A DNA stretch of 51,910 nucleotides from Candidatus Amphrikana amoebophyrae (GCA_030408475.1 JAUHQG010000029.1:1-51910); one strand, 5' to 3'; positions 1 to 9,230 are shown, counted from the stretch's first letter. Translations and numbers: made by a program. Notes: generated by a model from the sequence alone, not told the origin.

Positions 1-90
1 GCTGCGAATCATTGGAGCTTTAGCGACTAAGACGGATGAAGTGAAGCGAAATCCGCCCCGAAGGGGTGAGCAGCAAAAGCTGCGAATCAA
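1..90. repeat. Repeat-rich intergenic edge with 11-bp direct repeats
   Basis: The 11-mer GCTGCGAATCA occurs at 1-11 and again at 80-90, so one period of 79 bases is visible before the window is cut. The segment between them contains a short GC-rich hairpin (CCCC-GAA-GGGG near 56-66) and is richer in G and C than the surrounding genes. One frame stays open through it, but the peptide would be about 45 residues without a recognisable start or domain, so I treat it as repeated non-coding DNA. It abuts the palindrome at 91-107. Whether it is one unit of a longer array cannot be seen. Confidence 0.45.
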
Positions 91-107
91 TGTACAGCGG
101 CTTTACA
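91..107. repeat. 17-bp palindromic repeat, copy 1
   Basis: Reads TGTACAGCGGCTTTACA, an 8-1-8 dyad with one mismatched pair. Its reverse complement is identical to copy 4 at 48096-48112. The stop codon of the usher-like gene (103-105 on the minus strand) lies inside it, so the gene ends within the repeat. Confidence 0.75.
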
Positions 108-2883
108 TCGGTTTTATCATTTTTATAGTTCTTTGAATAGGGATTATATCAAAATCAAATTGGAGTTTTTGCCCTTCTTCTACTTCGATTTCGAAGTATT
201 CTTTTTTAAGTTTATGATGTTCGGGTAAGCTATAGCCTATTAAAAATAGTCTCCATTTTCCAGGCCTAATATTGTTAAATATGAAAGATCCATTTTTTTT
301 AGCCTTAATTTGATAGATTTCATTTTTATCAAGAGATTCTAGTCGAATAGATGCATCAGAATATGCTTCTTTCACTTGAATTTTTTTTGAGCTTCGCTTA
401 CTCGATTTGTCTGTAAATTCATATAGTTGAATTTTACCTTCTATCTTTGATTGTAAAAGATAATTAAGATCTTGTCTTGTAATCTTCCCTTCGGCAAGAT
501 CTATTGGGAGAGGAACTCTTTCTTGAGCTATGTAATCTTCAGGTTCATTTTCTACCCAAAGATGATGCATTTTGGCTTCCAAATCATAAAAACTATATTC
601 CCCATTTTTATTAGTAATCGCCTCATTTTTGTCACAGCGAATGATTACATTTTCTATGGGGACAACTCCAGCACTTGAACTTCTCATCACCTTGCCTTTC
701 AAAGTTGAAACTTCTTTGTTCCTACTATAGGGCAGATTGAATGGAATTTTATAGGTTAATAACATTCTAAATGAGTTGGCTTGATTCTGAACTTCTTCAA
801 AACGAAGATTTTTTATCCATTGTATATTCATCATTAGTATTTGTTTTTTTGGAAGTTGAAAGGATCCTCTTAATGAAGTGAATAATTGAGGCTTACCATT
901 ATGAATGTGTGAATAGTTAACATTGAGTTGTAGATTTTGTCTCTTATAAAATGACCAGCCAATATTGGTTCCCAATGATTGCGACCAACTTGGTATGTTA
1001 TTCACTACATCAGTCTTTATACGCCCATAAAATGATAGAGTTAGAGGATTTAGAGGACGATAATAAACATATGCACCATTTGAATTATAAAATTTAGTTC
1101 CTATATTACTAGAGGCTATTGAAGTGTCTTGATATCGTCCCAATTCTAAATCGGCTTGGAAAGTTATCTTTTCCATCATCTTACCAATAGATGAGCGCAA
1201 ATAGGTGGTATAATACCCCACTTTATTAAAGTGATCTGTATGAGCTTGATAATTGACTGAAGATGTACCAAACACTTTTGAAGCTAAGTTATAATTTAAT
1301 GTTCCATTTGCTAATAGATCTTTTGATGCTTCAAATCTACCAGTGTTTTTGCTTGAATGTTGATTCACTTCATTAAAATTGAAATTCGCTCTTAGGTTTT
1401 TATGAATTGGAAATCCTATGCCTGTAGAAATTCGAGTAGAGTTATTGCTTGTCCCAATAAAATTTTCACCTACTGTTGTCATCTTGAATTGATACCAACT
1501 TGATGGTGTAGGTGATCCATTTAAAGAGATGTATCCTCCCTGATTCTTAAAGCGTGTTAATGTGTTTGTTCCTCCAAATTCTAAAGCGAGAGTGTGATTT
1601 GATTTCCCTCTTTTCCATTTCTTATCAAATGAAAATGTTGTAGTATATCGAGGGTTTAAATTGTTAAATCTTTCTGAGGTATTATTCTTAGGTAAAGTTT
1701 TTAGTAGCTGCGCTGAAATATGACTACTTTCTGATAACGAAATTTCTCCCATTGATGCAAAATCTTTAAAGCCCATGTTAGTTTGTGGTAAATCTCTCGC
1801 ATATTGACTTAATATCTTTCCGCGAGGAAATTTTAAGCATATTTTACCCCCTCTTCCTAAGCGATTCGATTGTGTTAATGGCGTTAGCGAATATAGTCCA
1901 TCTCCAGCAAATATATCTAAATGCTTACCTTCATAATCTAAATATATTCTGTCTGGAGTTATTCCTAACTCTCTTGCTGTCTCAAATCTTGAAGTTTGCG
2001 CTTTGGCAAAATATTTGAGCTTGCGACTCTTTTCTTTGTTTATATATCCATTTCCTTCGACTTCAATAAAAGCCTCTTTTTTTGCATATTCACTCGCGTA
2101 TCCGAAAGTTATTGAGGATGGAATTGTTAGATATTTGCTCTTACTTTTGCCTTTACTCGTAAATAACTTGATTTTGGGGGAGATATATAACTCTTTTTGA
2201 CCACTCTCTTTGTTGAGCACTGATATTTTTAAGCTGTTTTCCCGATTGGTATAACTCTTCTTAGGTGTAAATCGATAAGTTAACACCTTTCTTTCCCCTT
2301 TTTTGAGAGTCAATTTTTGCTCTACATCTTTACTATCAAGCTCATTTTCACTGTCACTCGAATCTACTTGCAATTCATTCGATTTATTACCCAAATTTAT
2401 CAATTCAAATTTCACCTCATACGGTTTTTCTTTTGTAACATAATTGGGGATGGATATAAATTGACCCGAGAGTTTTATCCGTGATAACACTTGTACTTGT
2501 AGGGTTTTAAAACTTTCTGAAATATTTCCTTTTTCTGTTATTGCCCTTACTTCATTTTTTATGTCATATATTTTCGCACTTGTATTTTTAGGTACTTTAA
2601 TGGCAAAAATAAAGGTTTGCTCTTCATTGGGATCTAAACCAAAAGGAGCTATTAACGAGGGGATTGTACTCCAATTAGAGGGTAATTTAAGGTCTATTTG
2701 GCAAGTTTGCCCTTCAGAGGATTGGTTTTGGACTATAAGACCATATGAAAAGATGTTGCCTGGCTTTACATCTAAAGTTTGTGCTGTTGTTAATCGCACG
2801 ATGATGGGTGAATCTTTTTCAGATGAGAGCAAAGTTGCATTAATGAGAAGCAATGCAATGAGTAGCTTTGCTATCTTCATCAA
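103..2883 (-). CDS. Putative outer-membrane usher-like barrel protein
   Basis: This 926-residue protein starts with a Sec signal peptide (about residues 1-20, MMKIAKLLIALLLINATLLS). Two NEW3/Ig-like beta domains follow (about 25-130 and 135-245). The long middle part (about 250-725) is rich in alternating aromatic and polar residues with Gly, Asn and Ser turns, as in an outer-membrane beta barrel. Two small beta domains of the carboxypeptidase-regulatory type end it (about 728-815 and 820-926; one contains NKNGEYSFYDL). The order barrel plus terminal beta domains recalls fimbrial ushers, but I do not recognise the classical usher N-terminal domain. It overlaps the upstream chaperone-like gene by four bases (ATGA). 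Role in assembly or export of a surface fibre is inferred from context. An alternative is a stand-alone adhesin or porin-like barrel. Confidence 0.5.
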   Translation of the reverse strand: MMKIAKLLIALLLINATLLSSEKDSPIIVRLTTAQTLDVKPGNIFSYGLIVQNQSSEGQTCQIDLKLPSNWSTIPSLIAPFGLDPNEEQTFIFAIKVPKNTSAKIYDIKNEVRAITEKGNISESFKTLQVQVLSRIKLSGQFISIPNYVTKEKPYEVKFELINLGNKSNELQVDSSDSENELDSKDVEQKLTLKKGERKVLTYRFTPKKSYTNRENSLKISVLNKESGQKELYISPKIKLFTSKGKSKSKYLTIPSSITFGYASEYAKKEAFIEVEGNGYINKEKSRKLKYFAKAQTSRFETARELGITPDRIYLDYEGKHLDIFAGDGLYSLTPLTQSNRLGRGGKICLKFPRGKILSQYARDLPQTNMGFKDFASMGEISLSESSHISAQLLKTLPKNNTSERFNNLNPRYTTTFSFDKKWKRGKSNHTLALEFGGTNTLTRFKNQGGYISLNGSPTPSSWYQFKMTTVGENFIGTSNNSTRISTGIGFPIHKNLRANFNFNEVNQHSSKNTGRFEASKDLLANGTLNYNLASKVFGTSSVNYQAHTDHFNKVGYYTTYLRSSIGKMMEKITFQADLELGRYQDTSIASSNIGTKFYNSNGAYVYYRPLNPLTLSFYGRIKTDVVNNIPSWSQSLGTNIGWSFYKRQNLQLNVNYSHIHNGKPQLFTSLRGSFQLPKKQILMMNIQWIKNLRFEEVQNQANSFRMLLTYKIPFNLPYSRNKEVSTLKGKVMRSSSAGVVPIENVIIRCDKNEAITNKNGEYSFYDLEAKMHHLWVENEPEDYIAQERVPLPIDLAEGKITRQDLNYLLQSKIEGKIQLYEFTDKSSKRSSKKIQVKEAYSDASIRLESLDKNEIYQIKAKKNGSFIFNNIRPGKWRLFLIGYSLPEHHKLKKEYFEIEVEEGQKLQFDFDIIPIQRTIKMIKPM

Positions 2884-3665
2884 TCGATAATTATATCATC
2901 TTCAAATCCAAACATAGAATCCTCCCCATAATCAAAAAGAACTAAAGATTTATAATGTCCTTTAGGAAGAGCTTCTAATGGGGCGCTATACCTAACCGAA
3001 GTGTCCGGAAATATTCGAAACTGCCCCCCTTCTACTTTAGCTACTTGCTCTCCATTTTGACTAAAAAGCTCTATTACCATCTTTGGTCGTAAAAATAATG
3101 AACCATTGTTTTTTACATCGACAATGTAATTCGTTTTATCTGTACGATTACTCAAAATTTCTATTGATTCTTCACCGCTGTTTTTTACATTGGTCACCAT
3201 TTGTATCCCATAACGAATGACTGTATTGATGCTCAATGTATTATCGTCTTCAGGCTCTTTACTTAACTCTTTTTGGGGCTCAATTAACAGCATACTCCAA
3301 TATGAACCTTCTAAATTCTTATCTTTTGGAACCCTTAACTCATAATCAATATTTATGTTTTCTTTGGGTGGTATTTCTACGAAAAATTCATTACTTAAAT
3401 TTAACCAATTCGCGTTTGATCTTGGCTTGCTACCTGGTGGATCAAAATAGTTACTTCCATCACATGAAAAAGAATAGTCTGCTAAACTGATTTTTACTCG
3501 TAGCTGCTTTTCACCTTTATTAGTTATTGGGAATGAACCCTTTACTATTTCATTAGATTCAACTTCATGTTCAATGGTTAATCCTTGAGGTAAATTAATT
3601 TCCCCAAAGATAAAACTAGTGAATGAAATGCATAGGGCTAAAAATGAAAAAATAATCAAGCGCAT
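2880..3665 (-). CDS. Putative periplasmic pilus-chaperone-like protein
   Basis: The product has 261 residues with a clear Sec signal peptide (about 1-22, ending FIFG). The rest is all-beta in appearance: an N-terminal Ig-like part (LTIEHEVESNEIVKGSFPI) and a second part (about 160-255) with DVKNNGSLFLRPKMVIELF and a terminal strand. Two-domain Ig-like periplasmic proteins of this size include PapD-type chaperones and the DUF916-like group; I cannot separate these by eye. It lies between a small exported subunit-like gene (53 bases upstream) and the usher-like gene (4-base overlap), which supports a chaperone role. It has few cysteines and no enzyme motif. The functional call rests mostly on gene order. 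Confidence 0.45.
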   Translation of the reverse strand: MRLIIFSFLALCISFTSFIFGEINLPQGLTIEHEVESNEIVKGSFPITNKGEKQLRVKISLADYSFSCDGSNYFDPPGSKPRSNANWLNLSNEFFVEIPPKENINIDYELRVPKDKNLEGSYWSMLLIEPQKELSKEPEDDNTLSINTVIRYGIQMVTNVKNSGEESIEILSNRTDKTNYIVDVKNNGSLFLRPKMVIELFSQNGEQVAKVEGGQFRIFPDTSVRYSAPLEALPKGHYKSLVLFDYGEDSMFGFEDDIIID

Positions 3666-3718
3666 AGAATACCAACTTTTCTAGCCATATTATAAAAGAT
3701 TATTTTATTTATCTACTT

Positions 3719-4231
3719 TCATTCTTCTGAAAGTGTATAAAGAACTTCAACAGGAAAGCTTGTTTGTGTTTGAACCGAAGGTGAAAATTTATATAGAAGC
3801 TCAAGACCACTTGCACTTTTCGTTATATTCTGAACAACTGTTGATGCCTTATTCGTCTCCAAACTTTGATACCCCTTGCTTTTCCCATTCCCTTTGTCAA
3901 TGTTAAGTTGAGCGTATAATTTAGATTTTTTTGGAAGTGATGTATTCTGCAACTGCGCTGTAATTTTTGCTTCAGTTTTTTTCTTCTTCTTACTACTATT
4001 GCTTGCATCTATCTCAATACTATATTGGCAAGGAGTGCCTATCACTTCTGATGGCTCATCTCCTGCAGAGGCCGCACATACAATTATATTGGGATCACCT
4101 GTAATTACAATTGTATGCCTTACAGAGGTGTCAAATAGATCTATATTGGGAACACCTATAATTTCAATTTTATAATCTTCTGAAAATAGTGAAACACTAC
4201 TTAAGAGTAATAAGTATCCAATTTTTCTCAC
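3719..4231 (-). CDS. Small exported beta-rich protein, putative pilin-like subunit
   Basis: A 170-residue protein with a signal peptide (about 1-18, ending SLFSE). The start is GTG at 4231, chosen because AAGG lies seven bases upstream. Two cysteines (in IIVCAAS and TPCQYS) could form a disulfide. The C-terminus (SFPVEVLYTLSEE) resembles the last strand of pilin-type or spore-coat-U-type domains. A motif of about ten residues is duplicated near the N-terminus (IEIIGVPNID and IVITGDPNII), matched by a DNA repeat. A lysine run (SSKKKKKTE) sits in the middle. It is first in a three-gene transcription unit with the chaperone-like and usher-like genes, the usual order subunit-chaperone-usher. The subunit role is inferred. 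Confidence 0.45.
   Translation of the reverse strand: MRKIGYLLLLSSVSLFSEDYKIEIIGVPNIDLFDTSVRHTIVITGDPNIIVCAASAGDEPSEVIGTPCQYSIEIDASNSSKKKKKTEAKITAQLQNTSLPKKSKLYAQLNIDKGNGKSKGYQSLETNKASTVVQNITKSASGLELLYKFSPSVQTQTSFPVEVLYTLSEE
4085..4172. repeat. Imperfect 31-bp direct repeat within the pilin-like gene
   Basis: The segments 4085-4115 and 4142-4172 share the start TATATTGGGA and most following bases (about 25 of 31 match by eye). They encode the two related peptides VPNID and DPNII in the same frame. This looks like a small in-frame duplication. Confidence 0.5.
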
Positions 4232-4256
4232 AAAAGCACCTTGTTTTTCAAAAATA

Positions 4257-4284
4257 ATTTTAACAAATTAGCGCTATTTTGCAA
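4257..4284 (-). promoter_or_regulatory. Candidate promoter of the usher-like operon
   Basis: On the minus strand TTGCAA (4279-4284) and TAAAAT (4257-4262) are separated by 16 bases, a plausible sigma-70 type promoter about 25 bases before the GTG start at 4231. It stands back to back with the candidate promoter of the thyX-like gene. Confidence 0.35.
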
Positions 4285-4290
4285 ACTTCA

Positions 4291-4319
4291 TTGGTAAAAA
4301 AAATCAACTCGTGCATAAT
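4291..4319 (+). promoter_or_regulatory. Candidate promoter of the thyX-like gene
   Basis: TTGGTA (4291-4296) and CATAAT (4314-4319) are separated by 17 bases, 38 bases before the ATG at 4357. The 125-base divergent spacer holds both promoters and nothing else I recognise. Confidence 0.4.
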
Positions 4320-4356
4320 TAACTCTCAAACCCTAACTCAATAAACTGGTGAAGTC

Positions 4357-5979
4357 ATGCAGGAAAATTATGAAGAGTTTTCGAAAAGTCAATTACAAAT
4401 TCTCGACCGATATGTCTCTAACCCGACAAGCAATGTTTTTGTTCTTAGAAATTTACCTGAAGTGATTAAGGGAGCTCTTTTTTCTCGTTATTCCAGATCT
4501 TGTTTAGGTTTGCGCTCTTTATTGCTCAAAGACTTTATTCTCAATGAAGAAACTGCTTTTGGAGAAATTGTTTCCGAAGTCAAAGATGAAGTAGATGCTC
4601 AAGTAGTGGCAATAAAAAAAGCTCAAAATTTTTACGACCGCATTTTAGATGGTTATGGTGATGACTCAATTGGGGAGTTAGGAGGCGCTCACCTCGCTTT
4701 AGAAAATATATCCATGCTTGCTGCTAAAGAAATTGAAGACTCTCGCATCGGGGGCTCTCCACTTGAAAAATCAACTCGTTATATTTATTTCGATCAAAAA
4801 GTAGATGGTGAGTATCTCTTTTATAAAGAAGATACACTCATGACTTCTGCTTTTAGAGAAACCTATCTAGAAACTTGTGTTATGCTTTTTGATACTTATG
4901 GCAAACTCATTCCTCCTCTAACTGAGCAGATAGAAAAGAGTTTTCCTCGAGAAGAAAATGTATCAAAAGTTGCTTATACTGCTGCTCTTAGAGCCAAAGT
5001 TCTCGACTGTTTAAGAGGTTTATTACCAGCTTCAGCTATGACCAATATGGGTGTTTTTGGAAATGGTCGTTTCTTTGAGACTATGATTCAAAAACTAAAC
5101 AATAAAAACTTACTCGAGTTTCAACATTTAGGTAAAAAAAGTTATGATGAACTCTCTAAAGTGATGCCGTCATTCGTAAGACGCTCAGAGCAAGGTCATC
5201 GTCACCAAAAAGCTTTTTGCCAGTTTAAAGAGAAAATGGACTCTAAGTTAAAAGCTTTAGCATCTTACCATTCTGAAAAAATTCCTGCTTCAGAAAATCA
5301 AGCTGTAAAATTAGTCGATTTTGATCCAACGGCTCCAACTAAACTCGCTGCTGGTTTACTCTATGAAAAATGTATGAGCTCTCTTTCTGATTTACAAAAC
5401 TATTCTACAAATATGAGTGATCAAGAGCGAATGGAATTATTTGCGGCCACGTGTGACTCTAGAGAAAATAGAAGACATAAGTCTCCAAGAGCTTTAGAAC
5501 AAGTCTTTTTTACTTTTGATCTACTTGCAGACTTTGGAGTTTATAGAGATCTTCAACGTCACCGTATGCTGACTCAAGAGCGCCAACTTCTTACTTGCGA
5601 TTATGGCTATTATATTCCCGAAGAAATTAAAGGGAATAAAATGGAAAAAGTATATTGTGATGCTCTCGATCAAGCCAAAGATGTGTTTGATCATATTTTT
5701 GTTCAGCTTCCTGAAGAAGCCCAATATGTCGTGCCCATGGCTTATAATGTTCGTTGGTATTTTCATGTGAATTTGAGAGCCTTACAATGGATGTGTGAAT
5801 TGAGATCTTCTCCGCAAGGGCACGCTTCTTACCGTTTCTTAGCACAAGAAATGGCTTGTCAGGTTATTAAGAAATTTCCAGAATTTTCTCCTTTTTTCAA
5901 ATTTGTAGATTTTGAGGGTTATGATCTCGGTCGTTTGAGCGCCGAAATCAAACAAGAAACCAAGGCTCAAACTGTTTAA
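4357..5979 (+). CDS. thyX: Flavin-dependent thymidylate synthase-like protein with two ThyX-type halves
   Basis: ThyX methylates dUMP to dTMP using methylenetetrahydrofolate and FAD. At 540 residues this protein is about twice the length of a standard ThyX (roughly 220-300). Both halves look ThyX-like. The first has GDDSIGEL (101-108) and EKSTRY (137-142), the latter at the place of the E-x-S-x-RY part of the signature, followed by an arginine-rich LRGLLPASAMTN segment. The second has QRHRMLTQERQLLT with RHR at 401-403, then YVVPMAYNVRWYFHVNLRALQWMCELR. The canonical RHR-x7-S motif is complete in neither half: RHR is kept only in the second and its distal serine is L or T. Long ThyX proteins are known from chlamydiae. 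No thyA is visible in the window. Family membership is confident; how the active site is shared between halves is inferred. Confidence 0.8.
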   Translation: MQENYEEFSKSQLQILDRYVSNPTSNVFVLRNLPEVIKGALFSRYSRSCLGLRSLLLKDFILNEETAFGEIVSEVKDEVDAQVVAIKKAQNFYDRILDGYGDDSIGELGGAHLALENISMLAAKEIEDSRIGGSPLEKSTRYIYFDQKVDGEYLFYKEDTLMTSAFRETYLETCVMLFDTYGKLIPPLTEQIEKSFPREENVSKVAYTAALRAKVLDCLRGLLPASAMTNMGVFGNGRFFETMIQKLNNKNLLEFQHLGKKSYDELSKVMPSFVRRSEQGHRHQKAFCQFKEKMDSKLKALASYHSEKIPASENQAVKLVDFDPTAPTKLAAGLLYEKCMSSLSDLQNYSTNMSDQERMELFAATCDSRENRRHKSPRALEQVFFTFDLLADFGVYRDLQRHRMLTQERQLLTCDYGYYIPEEIKGNKMEKVYCDALDQAKDVFDHIFVQLPEEAQYVVPMAYNVRWYFHVNLRALQWMCELRSSPQGHASYRFLAQEMACQVIKKFPEFSPFFKFVDFEGYDLGRLSAEIKQETKAQTV

Positions 5980-6003
5980 GAATACTTTGAACTAGGACAC
6001 AAT

Positions 6004-7224
6004 ATGTATAAACAAAACCACATGTTAGGTGGGGTTTTACTCGTTTCGGGTACCACAATAGGAGCTGCTATGCTTGCGGTTCCTGTCACTACGGCTTTTA
6101 TGGGCTTTTGGCCCTCTCTTATTTTGTTTGCGGTAGTGTGGTGTTTTATGCTCTTTTCTGCTTTTTTCTTTATAGACGTAAATTGCGCGTACAAAGATGA
6201 ATCTAATATTATTACTATGGCTGGCCGCACTTTAGGAACATTTGGTAAAGTTGTGGGTTGGCTGTTTTATATGTTATTATTATATGCATTGATTGCAGCA
6301 TATATATCTTCTTCCGCAGATATTTTTACCCGAGCATGTCTTACTATTTTTGATTGGCATATGCCTATGTGGATGTCCCATTTTGCATTGCCTGCAATTT
6401 TTGGCGGTTTTTTATATGGAGGCATGAAGGGGGTCGATTTAATCAACCGTCTTTTTATGGCGGGCCTTTTAATTTCATATCTAGTTCTAATTTTCTTTGT
6501 CCCTTCACATATAGAAGTAACTCATCTCAACCACTTTGACTTTAAATTAGGTGCTTTAGGAATACCTGTTGTGATTACTTCTTTTGGTTACCATATTATT
6601 ATTCCCTCTCTTGGCACTTATTTGAATCATGATAGAAAGCAACTTAGAAAATGTGTATTAATCGGAAGTGTTATTACTTTAATTATCTACACTAGTTGGC
6701 AAGTTTTAGTATTAGGCGTTGTTCCATTATTTGGTGAGAATTCAATGGCTGTAGCTTGGGTTGATGGAGCTAATGCGGCTATTCCCCTTGCTAATATGTT
6801 GCATAATAAATGGATCGCTTTAGCGGCGCAATTTTTCTCATTTTTTGCTATTATTACTTCATTTTTAGGCGTTTCATTAAGTTTGTCTGATTTCTTAATT
6901 GATGGATTTAAGATTAAAAAGACTTGGGAAGGGAAATTAGGTGCTATTTTACTCACTTTTATTCCCCCTCTGGTTTTTGTTTTTAATTATCAACGGGGAT
7001 TTCTTATCGCATTGGAATATGCAGGGGCATTTGTTGCTGTTTTGCTTATTTTCTTACCTGCTGCCATGGCTTGGAAATTAAAACACTCAAAGTTTTATAC
7101 TTCTGTTAAAGGTAGGCTGTTTTTAAGTGCGATTACTCTATTTGCTATTTTCATTGTTGTGATAGACTACATGGTGCAAAGAGGTCTTTTTAGATATCTT
7201 TTGACTCCATACATAGGCTCTTAA
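6004..7224 (+). CDS. tyrP: Aromatic amino acid permease, TyrP type
   Basis: A 406-residue inner-membrane transporter with about eleven hydrophobic segments. The start MLGGVLLVSGTTIGAAMLAVPV is the conserved first helix of the hydroxy/aromatic amino acid permease family (TyrP, Mtr, TnaB), with the glycine-rich substrate/ion loop G-T-T-I-G-A. Chlamydiae encode TyrP proteins for tyrosine or tryptophan uptake from the host, so this fits an intracellular amino-acid scavenger. It follows the thyX-like gene by 24 bases and its stop codon overlaps the uvrB start by one base (TAATG), so the three genes probably form one transcription unit. The exact substrate cannot be decided from sequence. Confidence 0.85.
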   Translation: MYKQNHMLGGVLLVSGTTIGAAMLAVPVTTAFMGFWPSLILFAVVWCFMLFSAFFFIDVNCAYKDESNIITMAGRTLGTFGKVVGWLFYMLLLYALIAAYISSSADIFTRACLTIFDWHMPMWMSHFALPAIFGGFLYGGMKGVDLINRLFMAGLLISYLVLIFFVPSHIEVTHLNHFDFKLGALGIPVVITSFGYHIIIPSLGTYLNHDRKQLRKCVLIGSVITLIIYTSWQVLVLGVVPLFGENSMAVAWVDGANAAIPLANMLHNKWIALAAQFFSFFAIITSFLGVSLSLSDFLIDGFKIKKTWEGKLGAILLTFIPPLVFVFNYQRGFLIALEYAGAFVAVLLIFLPAAMAWKLKHSKFYTSVKGRLFLSAITLFAIFIVVIDYMVQRGLFRYLLTPYIGS

Positions 7225-9230
7225 TGTTTCAGTTGAAATCAGATTTTAAGCCACAAGGTAGCCAACCTGAGGCCATTGCAGCTTTAGTAAGGGGGATTAA
7301 AGAAAACCAAAAAGATCAAGTTCTTTTAGGGATAACGGGCTCTGGTAAAACTTTCACTATGGCTAATGTGATTGAACAGGTTCAAAAACCTACACTTGTT
7401 TTGGCCCATAATAAAACTTTAGCAGCTCAGCTCTATCAAGAATTTAAAACATTTTTTCCTGACAATGCAGTAGAATATTTTGTTTCCTACTATGATTACT
7501 ACCAACCAGAAGCTTATATCGCTAGATCTGATACCTATATCGAAAAAGATCTCGCTATCAATGATCAAATAGAAAGAATGAGACTAAGTGCGACTCGCTC
7601 TTTAATTGAAAGAGAAGATGTCATTATTATCTCTTCAGTCTCCTGTATATATGGTATAGGTTCACCTGATTTTTATAGGGAAATGTGTGTGCAACTCGCT
7701 ATTGGCCAAGAGATGAAGCGGGATGATCTTCTTTTATCCTTAGTTTCTATTTATTATAAGCGAAATGATATGGAACTCTCTCGCTCCAATTTTAGAGCCA
7801 GAGGCGATGTCGTTGAGGTTGCTTTGGCATATGAAGAGAGTTTAGCATTGAGAATAGAGTTTTTTGGGGATGAAATTGAAGCGATGTGTGAGATCGACTC
7901 TTTAACTGGACGAGTTCTCCAAAAAAACATCAAGTCATATACTATTTATCCCGGATCTCATAACGTTACTCCGAAGCATGTTCGAGATTCTGCTATTTCA
8001 ACTATTAGAAAAGAATTAGATGTTACATCTAAACAGTTTGAAAAAGAAGATAAAATTGTTGAGCGTCAACGAATTATGCAACGAACTAAATATGATATTG
8101 AGATGATAAAGGAAATTGGATTTTGTAAGGGAATTGAAAATTATTCTCGCCATTTTGATAAGAGGAAGGCTGGCGAGCCTCCCGTTTGCTTAATGAATTA
8201 TTTTCCAAAAGATTATTTATTATTTGTTGATGAGTCTCATCAAATGTTACCTCAAGTGAAAGCAATGTATAATGGGGATAGAGCGCGTAAAAAATCGTTA
8301 ATAGAATTTGGTTTTCGTCTCCCTTCAGCTTATGATAATCGCCCTTTACAATTTGAAGAATTTTGGACAAATGTTAATCAAGCTATTTATGTATCTGCAA
8401 CCCCTGCCCCTTTTGAAATTGAAAAATCTAAGGGTGTTGTCGTCGAACAAATCATTCGTCCAACGGGCTTATTGGATCCTATTATTGAAATTAGACCAGC
8501 TACAGGCCAAGTAGATGATTGTTTAGAAGAGATTCAGAAGGAAAAAGAAAAAGGGGGTAGAGTTTTAGTCACTACTTTAACTAAAAAACTTTCAGAAGAT
8601 CTATCTAAATATTTAACAGAGCTCAATGTGAAAGCAAAATATTTACACTCGGATATTGTTACTTTAGAGAGAATGGAAATTATTAAAGAGCTCAGGCAAG
8701 GTAAATTTGATGTTTTAGTAGGCATTAATTTACTTCGAGAAGGATTGGATATTCCTGAAGTGAGTTTAGTTGTTATTTTAGATGCTGATAAAGAGGGTTT
8801 TTTGCGTAGCGAAACCGCACTTGTTCAAACGTGTGGAAGAGCTGCGAGAAATGAAGAAGGTAGGGTGATACTTTATGCCGACAAAAAGACTAAATCGATT
8901 AATGCTTGTATAAAAATCACCCAGTCTAGACGAATACTTCAAGATGAGTACAATAAAAAACATGGCATTATTCCACATAGTATCAAAAAAGAAAAAATTG
9001 AAAATCTTAATGAAACGTTCAAAGGTGGACCTGAACCCGATCTTACTTCTGAAGTTGCTTATGAAGAAAAATGGATGACAGATTCAAAGAAAATTTCTAA
9101 AAAAATTAAAGAGTTACAAGGATTAATGAAAAAATCTGCAAAAGAATTTCGTTTTGAAGATGCAGCAAAATATAGAGATGAGTTAAAATTCTACGTTTCG
9201 TTAGAATTACTAGAAGATGACCCACAATGA
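7224..9230 (+). CDS. uvrB: Excinuclease ABC subunit B
   Basis: UvrB is the damage-verifying helicase of nucleotide excision repair, acting with UvrA and UvrC. The 668-residue length matches the family. Visible landmarks are the Walker A GITGSGKT (36-43), the YYDYYQPEAYI beta-hairpin that inserts between DNA strands, DESHQMLPQ (motif II), the C-terminal helicase half with TLTKKLSEDL and GINLLREGLDIPEV, QTCGRAARN (motif VI), and a UVR domain at the end (about 625-660, KEFRFEDAAKYRDEL) that contacts UvrC. The start ATG overlaps the tyrP stop. Its own 3' end overlaps the following GT9 gene by four bases, so a repair gene and a polysaccharide gene are translationally coupled. Confidence 0.97.
   Translation: MFQLKSDFKPQGSQPEAIAALVRGIKENQKDQVLLGITGSGKTFTMANVIEQVQKPTLVLAHNKTLAAQLYQEFKTFFPDNAVEYFVSYYDYYQPEAYIARSDTYIEKDLAINDQIERMRLSATRSLIEREDVIIISSVSCIYGIGSPDFYREMCVQLAIGQEMKRDDLLLSLVSIYYKRNDMELSRSNFRARGDVVEVALAYEESLALRIEFFGDEIEAMCEIDSLTGRVLQKNIKSYTIYPGSHNVTPKHVRDSAISTIRKELDVTSKQFEKEDKIVERQRIMQRTKYDIEMIKEIGFCKGIENYSRHFDKRKAGEPPVCLMNYFPKDYLLFVDESHQMLPQVKAMYNGDRARKKSLIEFGFRLPSAYDNRPLQFEEFWTNVNQAIYVSATPAPFEIEKSKGVVVEQIIRPTGLLDPIIEIRPATGQVDDCLEEIQKEKEKGGRVLVTTLTKKLSEDLSKYLTELNVKAKYLHSDIVTLERMEIIKELRQGKFDVLVGINLLREGLDIPEVSLVVILDADKEGFLRSETALVQTCGRAARNEEGRVILYADKKTKSINACIKITQSRRILQDEYNKKHGIIPHSIKKEKIENLNETFKGGPEPDLTSEVAYEEKWMTDSKKISKKIKELQGLMKKSAKEFRFEDAAKYRDELKFYVSLELLEDDPQ

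Noticed and set aside
2561-2890. 109-codon plus-strand frame opposite the usher-like gene
   Set aside because: It is antisense to a well-supported exported protein, has no domain and no credible ribosome-binding site.
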